DNA of 55,191 bases from an uncultured Clostridia bacterium (GCA_934271735.1 CAKQSB010000015.1:1-55191); one strand, 5' to 3'; counted from the stretch's first letter, positions 25,456 to 34,557 are shown. Numbers and translations: made by a program. The notes: generated by a model from the letters alone, not told the origin.

Positions 25456-27726
25456 TCAGCGGCTTTTTACTCTGTTAAAAATCACGGAAGCGTTAAGATC
25501 ACACTTTTTCCCGCTCACGACAAGATATTTGCCGCCGCGTTTTTCGATCAATCCGATCTCCTCGAAGACTTTCAATGCGAAAATCACTTTTTCCGCATAA
25601 GTTTCGCCGGTTTTCACACACGCTTCCTTTACGGAAGAAAAGCCGTCGGTTAATTTTTTAAATTTAAGGTAAATCGCGATTAGTTCGTCTCTGTCCGCGT
25701 GCGAACTGTCGAAATTAAAGCCGTTTATCTCCGTGTTTACGTATGTTTTTGTGTCGGTATAAGGCACGAAAAGCGGTTTATCGAGAAAGACAACCCGCTC
25801 GTACTCGCCGTAATCTCCGCTCGAAAGCCCGTAACACAACACGTTCAGATTTCCGCGCGCGCACGGTTTTAAAAGCTGTTTTTCTGTATTTTCAAGCTCA
25901 GGAAAATTCTTCGCCGTTTCCGGATCGCTTAAAACAAAAAGCGTTCCGTAAATCTCTTTTTCGGCTTCGCGTATAAATTCCCGCGCCGCGTTATTGTCGA
26001 TTATTTCGTAATTTCCGTTTTCTTTTTCGTTTTTGAGCTGATTTTCGAATAGCGATTGTTTTACCGCCTCGCCGTCATTCACAATCGGGAAAACGTTTTT
26101 AACATAGCCTTTCAAAGATTCTCTGCCGTTATAAACGGATATTTTCGGCTCGAAAACGATTACTTTTTCGCTTGCCGAGTTTAAAACCGACAAATCGTCG
26201 TAACCGTTGAAATAGATGAGGTCGATTTTCGGCGTAGAAAAAGAAATGTGAGGAGAACCGAATTTTATCGGCGAGGCGTAAGCTTCGTTTATGTCGATCG
26301 CAAACACGGGGCGTCTGTTTCCCACTCCGCACGGCTCTAAAAGTTCCAACTCTCTCGCAAGCTCTATTCCGAATTTGCCCGTGATAAATCCGTCGACTTC
26401 GATATCGCCCGAAAAAATCTCCGCTCCGTAGTTTTCGGCTATGTATTCGTTGAGTTTCTCCTCGAGTTTTCCGAGGTTTTCGCGTTTTATCGTAACGCCC
26501 GCGGCTTGCGAATGTCCGCCGAAACCCTCGAGAATATCTTTCGCGGACGATAACGCCTTATAGATGTTGATTTCGCCGAACGACCTCGCGCTGCCGTGCA
26601 GAACTTCGCCTTGCTCGGTGAAAAGTATCGCGGGTTTACGGTATTCTTCCATAAGTTTTGCCGCAACAATGCCGATTATTCCGGGTTTCCAGCTTTCGTC
26701 GGATAATATAATCACTCTTGAAAAAGGCGATTTGTCTTTAAGTAACGTTTTAGCCGACTTGTACAGTTCGTCGCACTCGGTCTGACGGGCGACGTTATAG
26801 GAATTGAGCTTGTCGGCAAGGATTTTTACCTCGAAATTATCGTCCGAAGTGAACGCGGCGAGTGCTGAATACGCATCGCCCATTCTGCCCGCAGCGTTAA
26901 TTCTCGGAGCGATCGAATACGCGAGCGATTGCGCGCCCGTTTCTTTCATTCCGCCGACTTCCGCCAAGGCTCTTATGACTTTCGCGCCCCTGCCGCTTTT
27001 GATAAGTTTCAACCCCTCGCTTACGAGTATTCTGTTTTCGTCCGTAAGCGGCATACTGTCCGCAATCGTCGCGACGGCGACGAGATCAAGATATTTATCG
27101 GCGGTTTCACCCGTAAGCGCGCGGATAACTTTATACGCAACGCCCGCGCCGCAAAGCCCGTCGAACGGATAGCCCTCGAGTTTGCAGTTTATAACCGTGC
27201 AATCGGGAATTTGTTCGGGAATTTCGTGGTGATCGGTTACGATAACGTCCACGCCGAGATCTTTAAGTTCTTCTATCTCGGAATACGCCGAAATCCCGCA
27301 ATCAACCGTTATTATAAGGTCGGGGCAATACTCCTCGAGTATTCTTTCAAGCACGCCCGCAGTAAGTCCGTAGCCGTTTTCTCTTTCGGGTACCACGGCG
27401 TAAGTCTCCACTCCGTAACTTACAAGCCCTCTGTACATAATCGTCGTCGCGGAAATGCCGTCCGCATCGTAATCGCCGTATACGACGACCGTTTCGCCGT
27501 TGGATTTCGCCTCTTCTATTCTCGCAACGGTTTCTTTCATACCCGTAAACAAAAAAGGGTCGTATAAATTCTTTTTGTCGGGCTTAATAAATTTTTCGGC
27601 TTCATCCGCGGAATTTATTCCTCTTAAAACGAGAAGTTTTGAAAACGCCGCCGAGACGCCGCATCTTTTCGATATTTCGGATATTAAATTTTCAATGCCC
27701 TCTAGCGGCATTTTCGTTATTACCAT
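25456..27726 (-). CDS. recJ: Single-stranded-DNA exonuclease RecJ
   Basis: The DHH-family 5'-3' ssDNA exonuclease acts in recombination and repair. Motifs: VVYGDYDADGISATTIM (motif I), LIITVDCGISAYSEI, VIVTDHHEIPE (DHH), RINAAGRMGDAYSAL, and the DHHA1 part with GSARSFGEINIYKAL and GFGGHSQAAGV. The 756 residues include a C-terminal region of about 190 residues beyond the conserved core, as in other Clostridia RecJ. The start is uncertain: ATG at 27726 or at 27711; neither has a strong ribosome binding site. It begins the recJ-relA-hydrolase-hemZ cluster. Confidence 0.95.
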   Translation of the reverse strand: MVITKMPLEGIENLISEISKRCGVSAAFSKLLVLRGINSADEAEKFIKPDKKNLYDPFLFTGMKETVARIEEAKSNGETVVVYGDYDADGISATTIMYRGLVSYGVETYAVVPERENGYGLTAGVLERILEEYCPDLIITVDCGISAYSEIEELKDLGVDVIVTDHHEIPEQIPDCTVINCKLEGYPFDGLCGAGVAYKVIRALTGETADKYLDLVAVATIADSMPLTDENRILVSEGLKLIKSGRGAKVIRALAEVGGMKETGAQSLAYSIAPRINAAGRMGDAYSALAAFTSDDNFEVKILADKLNSYNVARQTECDELYKSAKTLLKDKSPFSRVIILSDESWKPGIIGIVAAKLMEEYRKPAILFTEQGEVLHGSARSFGEINIYKALSSAKDILEGFGGHSQAAGVTIKRENLGKLEEKLNEYIAENYGAEIFSGDIEVDGFITGKFGIELARELELLEPCGVGNRRPVFAIDINEAYASPIKFGSPHISFSTPKIDLIYFNGYDDLSVLNSASEKVIVFEPKISVYNGRESLKGYVKNVFPIVNDGEAVKQSLFENQLKNEKENGNYEIIDNNAAREFIREAEKEIYGTLFVLSDPETAKNFPELENTEKQLLKPCARGNLNVLCYGLSSGDYGEYERVVFLDKPLFVPYTDTKTYVNTEINGFNFDSSHADRDELIAIYLKFKKLTDGFSSVKEACVKTGETYAEKVIFALKVFEEIGLIEKRGGKYLVVSGKKCDLNASVIFNRVKSR

Positions 27727-27858
27727 TGTATTATTCGCCCGCTTTTATGTTGATTTATTTATATTTGTATACGCGGCTTTGTACTTTATATACTTTTCAC
27801 TTTTTTCCCCGTCCTGAAACGGAATTAAGTCGCAATATTTTTTGATAACCCTATTAAA

Positions 27859-27886
27859 CAAAAAAGGGCGGAAACTAAGTCCGCCC
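27859..27886 (-). terminator. Terminator of the secDF transcription unit
   Basis: On the minus strand GGGCGGA, 7 bases, TCCGCCC is followed by TTTTTTG. It starts 14 bases after the secF stop codon. Confidence 0.9.
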
Positions 27887-27899
27887 GAAATTGTTTCGA

Positions 27900-29015
27900 T
27901 TAAGCCTGAGCTGCTTCGGCAGTAGCTTCGGTCTTTGTTGCTTTTGCCTTTACTTTCGGTCTTTTGCCGGACATTCCGAACAATTTTCTGAGGTATACCC
28001 AGATAGGCGCAGAAAGAAGTACCGACGAATAAGCGCCTGCGATAAGTCCGAAGATTATCGGAAGAGCGAATTCACGAATAGTCGAATTTCCGAAAACCGC
28101 AAGAGCTACGATCATTACCAACGTGGTTATCGTGGTAAGAATAGATCTCCAGACCGTGCTTGCGATAGCCTTGTTTGCTATCTCGGCGTCGGTAAGAAGC
28201 GAATCGGTAGGATTTTTTTCAAGCTCTCTTACGCGGTCGAAGATAACGATCGTCGCGTTGATCGAGTAACCGATAATGGTGATTATCGCAGCGATAAACG
28301 TGGAGTTTACGGGGATCTGGAAAATAATCGTGAAAGCCGTCATAACGAGTACGTCGTGGATGAGCGCGAGAATTGCCGCAAGACCCGAAATCCAGGTAAA
28401 CCTTATGGCGATATAAATTAGAATTACAACAACCGCAACCGCAACCGCTATAGCCGCGTTTTTGATGATTGCCTGCATTACCTCGTTTCCGATGGTATGC
28501 GTTTTAACGTTCACGTCGTCCTCGGTTATGGTCATATTCTTGTTGGCTTTAACCCAGTCGATAACGTGATTTTTGATCGCGACGCTCATTTCTCCCGTTT
28601 CTTTGGAGAAAATTTCGGTGAAGCCGTTACTGCTGGTATCGAGAACGTACGCCGAACCGTTCTTCAGAGCATCTTTATCAACTCTGAATTCGTAAGTGTT
28701 GTCGCCCGATTTCTGAACGTTAGCCGCGGGATTGAACTTGTAAGTATCTTCGCCGAGTTTAACATTTCCCGAAGCGAGCCAGCTGTTGATATCGGCTTTG
28801 AAAGCGTCTTCTTCGGCGCCGCTGATATTGCTCGAAACTACGTCGTTCGCGATTTCGACTTCGAAAGTCATACCGCCTTTGAACTCAACGCCGAGGTTCA
28901 TACCCTGAACGAAAAGCATTACGACGCCCGCGATTATCACAAGCAAACTTACGGAAATAAATATTCCGAATTTTTCTACGATTTTAATCTTTTTGTTTTT
29001 AAGAGAGTTACCCAT
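27900..29015 (-). CDS. secF: Protein translocase subunit SecF
   Basis: The 371-residue RND-type membrane protein uses the proton motive force to help SecYEG export. The first transmembrane segment (about 14-35) is followed by GVEFKGGMTFEVE, a periplasmic-side domain, and then five transmembrane segments with the motifs ALIHDVLVMTAF and GYSINATIVIFDRVRE. The ATG shares its A with the secD stop (TAATG), so the two are coupled. The A/T-rich tail ends KTEATAEAAQA. Confidence 0.97.
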   Translation of the reverse strand: MGNSLKNKKIKIVEKFGIFISVSLLVIIAGVVMLFVQGMNLGVEFKGGMTFEVEIANDVVSSNISGAEEDAFKADINSWLASGNVKLGEDTYKFNPAANVQKSGDNTYEFRVDKDALKNGSAYVLDTSSNGFTEIFSKETGEMSVAIKNHVIDWVKANKNMTITEDDVNVKTHTIGNEVMQAIIKNAAIAVAVAVVVILIYIAIRFTWISGLAAILALIHDVLVMTAFTIIFQIPVNSTFIAAIITIIGYSINATIVIFDRVRELEKNPTDSLLTDAEIANKAIASTVWRSILTTITTLVMIVALAVFGNSTIREFALPIIFGLIAGAYSSVLLSAPIWVYLRKLFGMSGKRPKVKAKATKTEATAEAAQA

Positions 29016-30295
29016 TACGCGTCCCTCCTTTTAAGGTTGAAGAGCTTAGCCGCGCCCTCGTCTTCTTCTCCGCCGAACGGTCTCATAACGTTAATGAGCC
29101 ATCTCGTTACGAAAATAGCCGTGAAAAGCGAAACTATAACGCCGAGGAAAAGAGTTATCGCGAAACCTTTTATCGAGCCCGAGCAGAATATCCAGAGAAC
29201 TATCGAAGCGATAATAATCGTAACGTTGGAGTCCAAAACGGTAACAACCGCTCTCTTGAAGCCCGAATCGATCGAAGCTTTTACCCTCTTTCCGTTGCCG
29301 TACTCGTCCTTGATTCTCTCGAAAATAACTACGTTCGCGTCGACTGCCATACCTATCGAAAGGATAATACCCGCAATACCGGGGAACGTAAGCTGAACTC
29401 CCGGGAAAAGTGCGAGAATCGCGACGTAAAGTATAACGTAAATCATAAGCGCGATAGAAGAAGCTACGCCCATTCCTCTGTAGAAAGTAATCATAAGAAT
29501 GAAAATAACCACGAGACCTATAGCCGCGGCAATCATCGCTCCGTTTAAAACGTTATCGCCGAGCGTTGCGCTGATCTGTCTCGATTCGCTTATACGGAAG
29601 CTTATGGTCAAAGAACCGCTCTTTATGACGGACGCTATCGTCTTTGCGGTATCGTAAGAATCGATACCCGTGATCGTTGCTTGTCCGTTGGGAATTTCTT
29701 CGTTTACCGTGGGAGAAGAAATCAATCTGTCTCCGAGGTAAATGGAAAGCTTGTTGTCAACTCCGTCTTCCTTGGCGGCGATAGCTTTGGTCGCGCTTGC
29801 GAAAAGTTTAGCTCCTTCGGTCGTAAATTCGAGATATACCGTGGGGTCGCCGTCTTCGTTAAAGCCCGCTCTCGCGTTCTTGACATGTTCGCCTCTTACT
29901 TTAACGTTACCCTTGGAATCTCTGAATTGAAGTTCGCCCTGATCGCCGATAAGCTCCATAACTTCGTCGGGATTGTCGATCGCGGGGATTTCTACTCTGA
30001 GACCGTTATCCTGTCTGGTGATGGTAGCTTCGGTGTAACCGTTTTCGTCAAGTCTCGATCTGAGAGTTTCGATAACGGCGTCGATTTCTTCGGTACTTGC
30101 CGTCGTTCCGTCCTTAGGGGTGAGAACGGCGTAATATCCGCCTTCAAGGTCAATACCTTTTCCGATCGTTCCGAAAATCGACTTATAATCCTTCGTGCTA
30201 TTCGGTATTTCGAACGACACGAAGCTCGCCGCTCCGAAGAACGCAATAAGTATTGCCAATACAGTAAGAATCACGATTGATTTAGTCTTACTCAT
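29015..30295 (-). CDS. secD: Protein translocase subunit SecD
   Basis: The 426-residue partner of SecF has the first transmembrane segment at about 8-28, GIDLEGGYYAVL, the large extracytoplasmic P1 domain (GLRVEIPAIDNPDEV) and five C-terminal segments with FPGIAGIILSIGMAVDANVVIFERIKDE, the conserved SecD/F aspartate/arginine region. The ATG at 30295 is chosen because of GGAGG 8 bases upstream; an open frame extends a further 27 codons but is not supported. It has its own promoter at 30396-30424. Confidence 0.96.
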   Translation of the reverse strand: MSKTKSIVILTVLAILIAFFGAASFVSFEIPNSTKDYKSIFGTIGKGIDLEGGYYAVLTPKDGTTASTEEIDAVIETLRSRLDENGYTEATITRQDNGLRVEIPAIDNPDEVMELIGDQGELQFRDSKGNVKVRGEHVKNARAGFNEDGDPTVYLEFTTEGAKLFASATKAIAAKEDGVDNKLSIYLGDRLISSPTVNEEIPNGQATITGIDSYDTAKTIASVIKSGSLTISFRISESRQISATLGDNVLNGAMIAAAIGLVVIFILMITFYRGMGVASSIALMIYVILYVAILALFPGVQLTFPGIAGIILSIGMAVDANVVIFERIKDEYGNGKRVKASIDSGFKRAVVTVLDSNVTIIIASIVLWIFCSGSIKGFAITLFLGVIVSLFTAIFVTRWLINVMRPFGGEEDEGAAKLFNLKRRDA

Positions 30296-30395
30296 TATTG
30301 CCTCCTGCTTTTGCCTGTGTTTGTCCGAATTTATTTTCGTACGCTCCCGATATCTGTTTTCGAGTATGCCCGACAATAAATTCCATATACTGTAT

Positions 30396-30424
30396 TATTA
30401 TATAACTTATACGCCTATAAGTCA
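30396..30424 (-). promoter_or_regulatory. Sigma-A promoter of secDF
   Basis: The minus strand reads TTGACT, 17 bases, TATAAT, about 100 bases upstream of the secD ATG. The leader contains TTATTGTCGGGCATA, a half of the repeat-end motif described for 44109-44221. Confidence 0.85.
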
Positions 30425-30487
30425 ATAATTTTAACGAAAAAATTTGAATTATTATTTTTTTATTTGCGATTTTTACGTTTTTTGAAC

Positions 30488-30516
30488 AAAAAAACGGACG
30501 GGAAATTCCCCGTCCG
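30488..30516 (-). terminator. Terminator of yajC-TIGR04086
   Basis: On the minus strand CGGACGGG, 6 bases, CCCGTCCG is followed by seven T. It ends the transcript from the yajC promoter, so secDF is transcribed separately. Confidence 0.85.
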
Positions 30517-30572
30517 CCGAGATATCGCCGCGATATCGTTTTTCCGCCGCGACCGTTCTATGGTATATCCCG

Positions 30573-30950
30573 TCACTTCTTTCTTATTATCGCTATCGCG
30601 CCCGAAAGACCGCCCATCACGGCGGCGCATGCGATATCTATGAAAAAGCCCGCCCCGAAAGACAAACCTCCGCCTATAAGCCCGAAAACGAGAAAAGTAA
30701 GTACGCTCGACGCCGCGCCTATAGCCGCGCCTTTCGGAAAACCTTTGTCGTCTTTAACGGCTACCGCCGCCCCGCAGAATACCGAAGCGAGCTTAATAAA
30801 CTGATTGACGGGTTTTATAATTCCGTCCGATAAATTCGTGAGACTAAGCACGAGCGCGAATGCGAGAACTGCGATAAGCGTTACCGCAACGGCGGTGATT
30901 ACCCCTTTTATAAATTGTCCTAAAAAACCTTGTCCGCGGATTCCGTCCAT
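30573..30950 (-). CDS. TIGR04086-family membrane protein
   Basis: The 125-residue membrane protein has about four hydrophobic segments (20-42, 58-68, 75-97, 100-122), with glycine-rich turns (FGLIGGGLSFGAGFF; AAVMGGLSGAIAIIRKK). The family is known from Clostridia next to yajC and secDF, but has no established role. Here it lies between yajC and secD. Its ribosome binding site is buried in a terminator-like hairpin (30951-30983), so its expression may be throttled. Confidence 0.8.
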   Translation of the reverse strand: MDGIRGQGFLGQFIKGVITAVAVTLIAVLAFALVLSLTNLSDGIIKPVNQFIKLASVFCGAAVAVKDDKGFPKGAAIGAASSVLTFLVFGLIGGGLSFGAGFFIDIACAAVMGGLSGAIAIIRKK

Positions 30951-30983
30951 AAAAAAACCTCCGCTAATACTTATGCGAAGGTT
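30951..30983 (-). promoter_or_regulatory. Hairpin masking the TIGR04086 ribosome binding site
   Basis: On the minus strand AACCTTCGC, 10 bases, GCGGAGGTT form a 9-bp stem with one G-T pair, followed by six T and then the ATG. The 3' arm holds the GGAGG. The structure could act as an intrinsic terminator between yajC and the next gene or block translation. Confidence 0.6.
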
Positions 30984-31001
30984 TTCGTTAAAATTACTTT
31001 T

Positions 31002-31472
31002 TTATTCTTTATCGGAATTTGCGTCTTCGCTGTGAGTTTCCTCCGCTGCGGGAGCTTCTTCCTCTGCGGGGGCTTCCTCGCGAACCGCTTCGTGATCGTC
31101 CTCGTGAGCTTCCGTAGCTTCGTTCGGATCTTCGGAACTGTAAATCGCGACTTTATCGAATTTGATATAGTTGGGATTTTCGTCCGTACCCGTCTGTAAA
31201 ACGAAAGAATTAGCTTCGTCGTCCACGGAAACGACCGTTCCGACGATACCGCCTATAGTCATAACCTTAAATCCGGGTTTAATGGCGTTTCTCTTCTCTT
31301 TTTCGGCTTCCATCTGAGCTTTTCTCTTTTTGTTGGATAAAAAGTTCATAACGATAAGACCGACGAGGAACACGCCGAGGATTATCCAGATTATTATCTG
31401 CTGAGTTCCGACTCCGCCTCTTGCGGAAGTCGAATCCGTCGAAGCAGGCGCAGAAAGTAAATTATAAAACAT
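31002..31472 (-). CDS. yajC: Preprotein translocase subunit YajC
   Basis: The small membrane partner of SecDF has one transmembrane segment (about 27-47, IIIWIILGVFLVGLIVM) followed by the YajC core (KKRKAQMEAEKEKRNAIKPGFKVMTIGGIVGTV). At 156 residues it is longer than usual owing to a tail of about 40 residues rich in Glu, Ala and Asp (from about 112). Start supported by AGGAGA. It is transcribed from its own promoter downstream of tgt. Confidence 0.93.
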   Translation of the reverse strand: MFYNLLSAPASTDSTSARGGVGTQQIIIWIILGVFLVGLIVMNFLSNKKRKAQMEAEKEKRNAIKPGFKVMTIGGIVGTVVSVDDEANSFVLQTGTDENPNYIKFDKVAIYSSEDPNEATEAHEDDHEAVREEAPAEEEAPAAEETHSEDANSDKE

Positions 31473-31516
31473 ATTTTCTCTCCTGAATTTTATTTACCAA
31501 ACCTTTGGTTTATTCT

Positions 31517-31545
31517 ATTCTATATTTTTGTAATAATTTAATCAA
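31517..31545 (-). promoter_or_regulatory. Candidate promoter of yajC
   Basis: The minus strand reads TTGATT, 17 bases, TAGAAT, about 45 bases upstream of the yajC ATG. Boxes differ from consensus at one or two positions. Confidence 0.55.
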
Positions 31546-31608
31546 GCTAATTTATGCGAAAAACAAAAAAATTTTGTCATTTTTCACACTTCTCGCTTAT
31601 AAACCCGT

Positions 31609-32730
31609 TCAGATATCGCGATTTTCGTATTTTTTGTAAAACTCTTTACGGAAATCTTTAAAGTATCCGCCTAAAATAGAGTTTCTTATACCTTTCATAA
31701 GCTTGTGAAGATAGGTTATGTTGTGAAGGCTTAAGAGCATTCCGCCCATCATTTCGTTTACGTTCACCATATGGCGAAGATACGCTTTCGTGTAATTTTT
31801 GCAGCAATAGCAATCGCACTCCGGGTCGAGCGGGGTGAAATCTTCCTTATATTTACCGTTTCTCACGACGATTTTACCCTGCGAGGTCATAGCCGTTCCG
31901 TTTCTCGCGATACGGGTTGCTAAAACGCAGTCGAACATATCGATTCCCCTCATAACGCCTTCTACGAGACAATCGGGACTGCCAACGCCCATAAGATATC
32001 TCGGAACGTTCGTGGGATAATCGGGAAGCATTACGTCCATAAGCTCGTACATAAGGTCTTTCGGCTCGCCGACGGAAAGTCCGCCGATGGCTATGCCGTA
32101 TTTCGCGTAAGGAATGGTTTCCTTAAGCGACTGCGTTCTTAAATCTTTATAGAAATTGCCCTGAACGATCGGGAACAACGCCTGCTCGTCGTTTTTATGG
32201 TGATTATAACATCTGTCGAGCCAGGCAAGCGTACGCTTCATCGCCTTTACGCTCGACTTATAATCCGCGCCGTACTCGCTGCACTGGTCGAACGCCATAA
32301 TTATATCCGCGCCGAGATTGTTTTCGATATCGATCGCCTTTTCGGGAGTTATGAAATGCTTGCTTCCGTCCACGTTGGAGCTGAAAGTAACGCCGTCGTC
32401 CTTAATATTGTTGAGTTTTGCAAGGGAAAAGACCTGAAATCCGCCGCTATCGGTTAAAATAGGCTTATCCCAGTTCATAAACTTGTGAAGTCCGCCGGCG
32501 GCTTTGACTATCTCGTCTCCGGGGCGCATATACAAATGATATGTGTTTGCAAGGATAATCTGCGAACCCGCCTCTTTCAGATCTCTCGGGTAAACGCCTT
32601 TTACGGTGGCTTGCGTGCCTACGGGCATATAAACGGGGGTTTCGATGTCTCCGTGCGGAGTGTGAAGTACGCCCGCTCTCGCGCCCGTTTCGCTATCTTG
32701 TTTTATAGTTTCGAAATAAAATTTTTCCAT
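31609..32730 (-). CDS. tgt: Queuine tRNA-ribosyltransferase Tgt
   Basis: The enzyme swaps guanine 34 of GUN-anticodon tRNAs for the queuosine precursor preQ1. Visible motifs are ILTDSGGFQVFSL (with the catalytic-site aspartate), MAFDQCSEYG, GIAIGGLSVGEP and the zinc site CDCYCC followed by a downstream histidine (RHM). The start at 32730 (MEKFYFE) gives 373 residues, the normal size. An open frame extends 77 codons further upstream to 32961, but it consists of an 81-bp tandem repeat and is not protein-like. The Shine-Dalgarno is poor, so coupling to queA may have been disturbed by the repeat. Confidence 0.96.
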   Translation of the reverse strand: MEKFYFETIKQDSETGARAGVLHTPHGDIETPVYMPVGTQATVKGVYPRDLKEAGSQIILANTYHLYMRPGDEIVKAAGGLHKFMNWDKPILTDSGGFQVFSLAKLNNIKDDGVTFSSNVDGSKHFITPEKAIDIENNLGADIIMAFDQCSEYGADYKSSVKAMKRTLAWLDRCYNHHKNDEQALFPIVQGNFYKDLRTQSLKETIPYAKYGIAIGGLSVGEPKDLMYELMDVMLPDYPTNVPRYLMGVGSPDCLVEGVMRGIDMFDCVLATRIARNGTAMTSQGKIVVRNGKYKEDFTPLDPECDCYCCKNYTKAYLRHMVNVNEMMGGMLLSLHNITYLHKLMKGIRNSILGGYFKDFRKEFYKKYENRDI

Positions 32731-32796
32731 AGTTTTTTTAAATAAATTTGCGTGCCTGAATAATGCTGACTGTTGACGCCTGTTTTCAGAAACAAG

Positions 32797-32958
32797 CAGG
32801 TCAAGGCGCGGCGAGGGCGCATATAGATAGTATGTAACCGAACCGCAACGCAGAGATGCGCCGTTTATAAAAACAGGCAGGTCAAGGCGCGGCGAGGGCG
32901 CATACGGATAGTATGTAACCGAGCCGCAACGCAGAGATGCGCCGTTTATAGGAACAGG
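32797..32958. repeat. Two tandem copies of an 81-bp repeat
   Basis: Copies at 32797-32877 and 32878-32958 differ at only a few positions. Each contains CAAGGCGCGGCGAGGGCGCAT, a GTATGTAACCG block and GATGCGCCGTTTATA. The repeat is 27 codons long, so it leaves an open reading frame in phase, and its right end includes the queA stop codon. The CAAGGCGCG and GATGCGCCG parts resemble the element at 44109-44221. Confidence 0.9.
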
Positions 32959-33968
32959 CAAGCGTCGCCGAATGAGAAGAATCTATATTTCTCTTTTACG
33001 GCAAGATTGTAAATTTCAAGAATTTTTTCACGCGAAGTGAACGCCGCTACCAGCATAACAAGCGTGCTTTCGGGCAAATGGAAGTTGGTTATAAGCCCTT
33101 CCACACACTTGAATTTATAAGGCGGATAGATGAAAATGCTCGTATCGCCCGACTGCGCTTTGACAAATCCGTTTTCGTCCGCAACCGTTTCGAGAGTTCT
33201 CACGCTCGTAGTTCCCACGGCTATAACTCTTCTGCCCTCTCTTTTCGCCTTGTTTATCTTTTCGGCGTTTTCCTCGTCGATTTTATAAAACTCGGTGTGC
33301 ATTTTATGATGTTCCGCGTCCTCGACTTTGACGGGGCGGAACGTTCCTAAGCCCACGTTAAGCTGAACTTCGGCGAACTCCACGCCTTTGGCTTTAAGCT
33401 CATCCATAAGCCGAACGGTGAAATGAAGACCGGCGGTAGGCGCGGCGGCAGAACCTTCTTCTTTGCAATAAACCGTCTGATAACGGTCCTTGTCCTTTAA
33501 TTTTTCGTGTATGTAAGGGGGGAGCGGCATTTCGCCCACTCTCGACAAAATATCTTCGAAAACACCGTCGAAAATAAAGCGGATAATCCTCCCGCCGTCG
33601 TCCGTCCTCGAAAGAATTTCGACTTTAAGTTCCTCGTTTATAACGAGAACTACGCCCTCTTTGCATTTCTTTCCCGGTTTCACGAGACATTCCCAGTCGG
33701 TTAAATTAAGCCTTTTAAGCAGCAGAATTTCCACTTTTCCGCCGTGTGAAGTGTAAGCGTAAATTCTCGCGGGGTAAACTTTCGTCGTGTTTATGACGAG
33801 AAGATCGCCCGCTTTGAGATAGTCTCCTATATCGCGGAAATGTCTGTGTTCGACCGTATCTTTCGCTCTGTCGTAAACCAAAAGCCGCGAAGCGTCTCTC
33901 GGTTCTATCGGCGTCTGCGCGATAAGTTCTTCGGGTAAATCGTAATAAAAATCGCTTGTTTTTAACAT
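32946..33968 (-). CDS. queA: tRNA preQ1(34) S-adenosylmethionine ribosyltransferase-isomerase
   Basis: QueA adds the ribosyl moiety of SAM to preQ1 in tRNA to give epoxyqueuosine. The 340-residue sequence has the standard MLKTSDFYYDLPEELIAQTPIEPRDASRLLVYDR start, AAPTAGLHFT, the GLGTFRPV block and ITNFHLPESTLVMLVAAF. The last codons and the stop lie inside the 81-bp tandem repeat (32797-32958), so the C terminus may have been slightly remodelled when the repeat arose. It lies upstream of tgt as in many Firmicutes. Confidence 0.97.
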   Translation of the reverse strand: MLKTSDFYYDLPEELIAQTPIEPRDASRLLVYDRAKDTVEHRHFRDIGDYLKAGDLLVINTTKVYPARIYAYTSHGGKVEILLLKRLNLTDWECLVKPGKKCKEGVVLVINEELKVEILSRTDDGGRIIRFIFDGVFEDILSRVGEMPLPPYIHEKLKDKDRYQTVYCKEEGSAAAPTAGLHFTVRLMDELKAKGVEFAEVQLNVGLGTFRPVKVEDAEHHKMHTEFYKIDEENAEKINKAKREGRRVIAVGTTSVRTLETVADENGFVKAQSGDTSIFIYPPYKFKCVEGLITNFHLPESTLVMLVAAFTSREKILEIYNLAVKEKYRFFSFGDACLFL

Positions 33969-34087
33969 ATTGTCCTATCTTATTGTTTGTTTTGCAACCG
34001 AAATCGTCGCTATATCGAGCATAATAATTATTATAACCGATTATTTTTATTCATATCGAATTATGACAACTCTGTCTTTATTAAAAA

Positions 34088-34504
34088 CTATTTACATATT
34101 TCGTAAACAGTCCCCCACTCAAAACTTCTGAATTCATCAAGGTCGGAAAATTCAAGCCTTGTTTGTCCTTTTGGGGTAAATTCCTTATCTTCGACAGAAT
34201 TTAAAAAAAGTTTAACGCTGTGATTTTCGTTGAGCAAATAACTTATGATTTCTCTGATTGTTTCGACTATTGAATTCAATCCGTTATAATTATCCACGTT
34301 CGGGTTTTTAAAATCGTTTAAAGGTTTTAAAAACGGAGTCCACATACTATCAAAATAATAGTTTTCACCTTCAATATTCAGCAATTTTCCGACATAACGA
34401 AAACCTGTTTCTTCCACGCCGTTTCGCCCGAAACACTCTTTTATCTTAAGTAGTTGTTGCCCTGACAATCGATGCTTGGTATTCAAAAATAATTCTGTAC
34501 TCAT
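34088..34504 (-). CDS. Small AT-rich orphan gene inserted between ruvB and queA
   Basis: The 138-residue protein starts MSTELFLNTKHRLSGQQLLK and ends FEWGTVYEICK. It is soluble, slightly acidic, with no recognised domain, signal or membrane segment. Its base composition is visibly more AT-rich than ruvB and queA. GGAG 5 bases before the ATG supports it. The normal neighbour order is ruvB-queA, so the gene has been inserted there. An immunity-protein or other accessory role is possible but nothing proves it. Confidence 0.75.
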   Translation of the reverse strand: MSTELFLNTKHRLSGQQLLKIKECFGRNGVEETGFRYVGKLLNIEGENYYFDSMWTPFLKPLNDFKNPNVDNYNGLNSIVETIREIISYLLNENHSVKLFLNSVEDKEFTPKGQTRLEFSDLDEFRSFEWGTVYEICK

Positions 34505-34557
34505 TCAGTCTCCATTATGCCTCGCAAAGATTATCGAATAACGCCAAATATCTTATA

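Noticed and set aside
32797..32958. CRISPR array
   Set aside because: Only two adjacent 81-bp copies with no spacer between them, and no cas genes in the window.
32731..32961. 77-residue N-terminal extension of Tgt
   Set aside because: It is translated from an 81-bp tandem repeat and the intergenic region. The family start is MEKFYFE at 32730.
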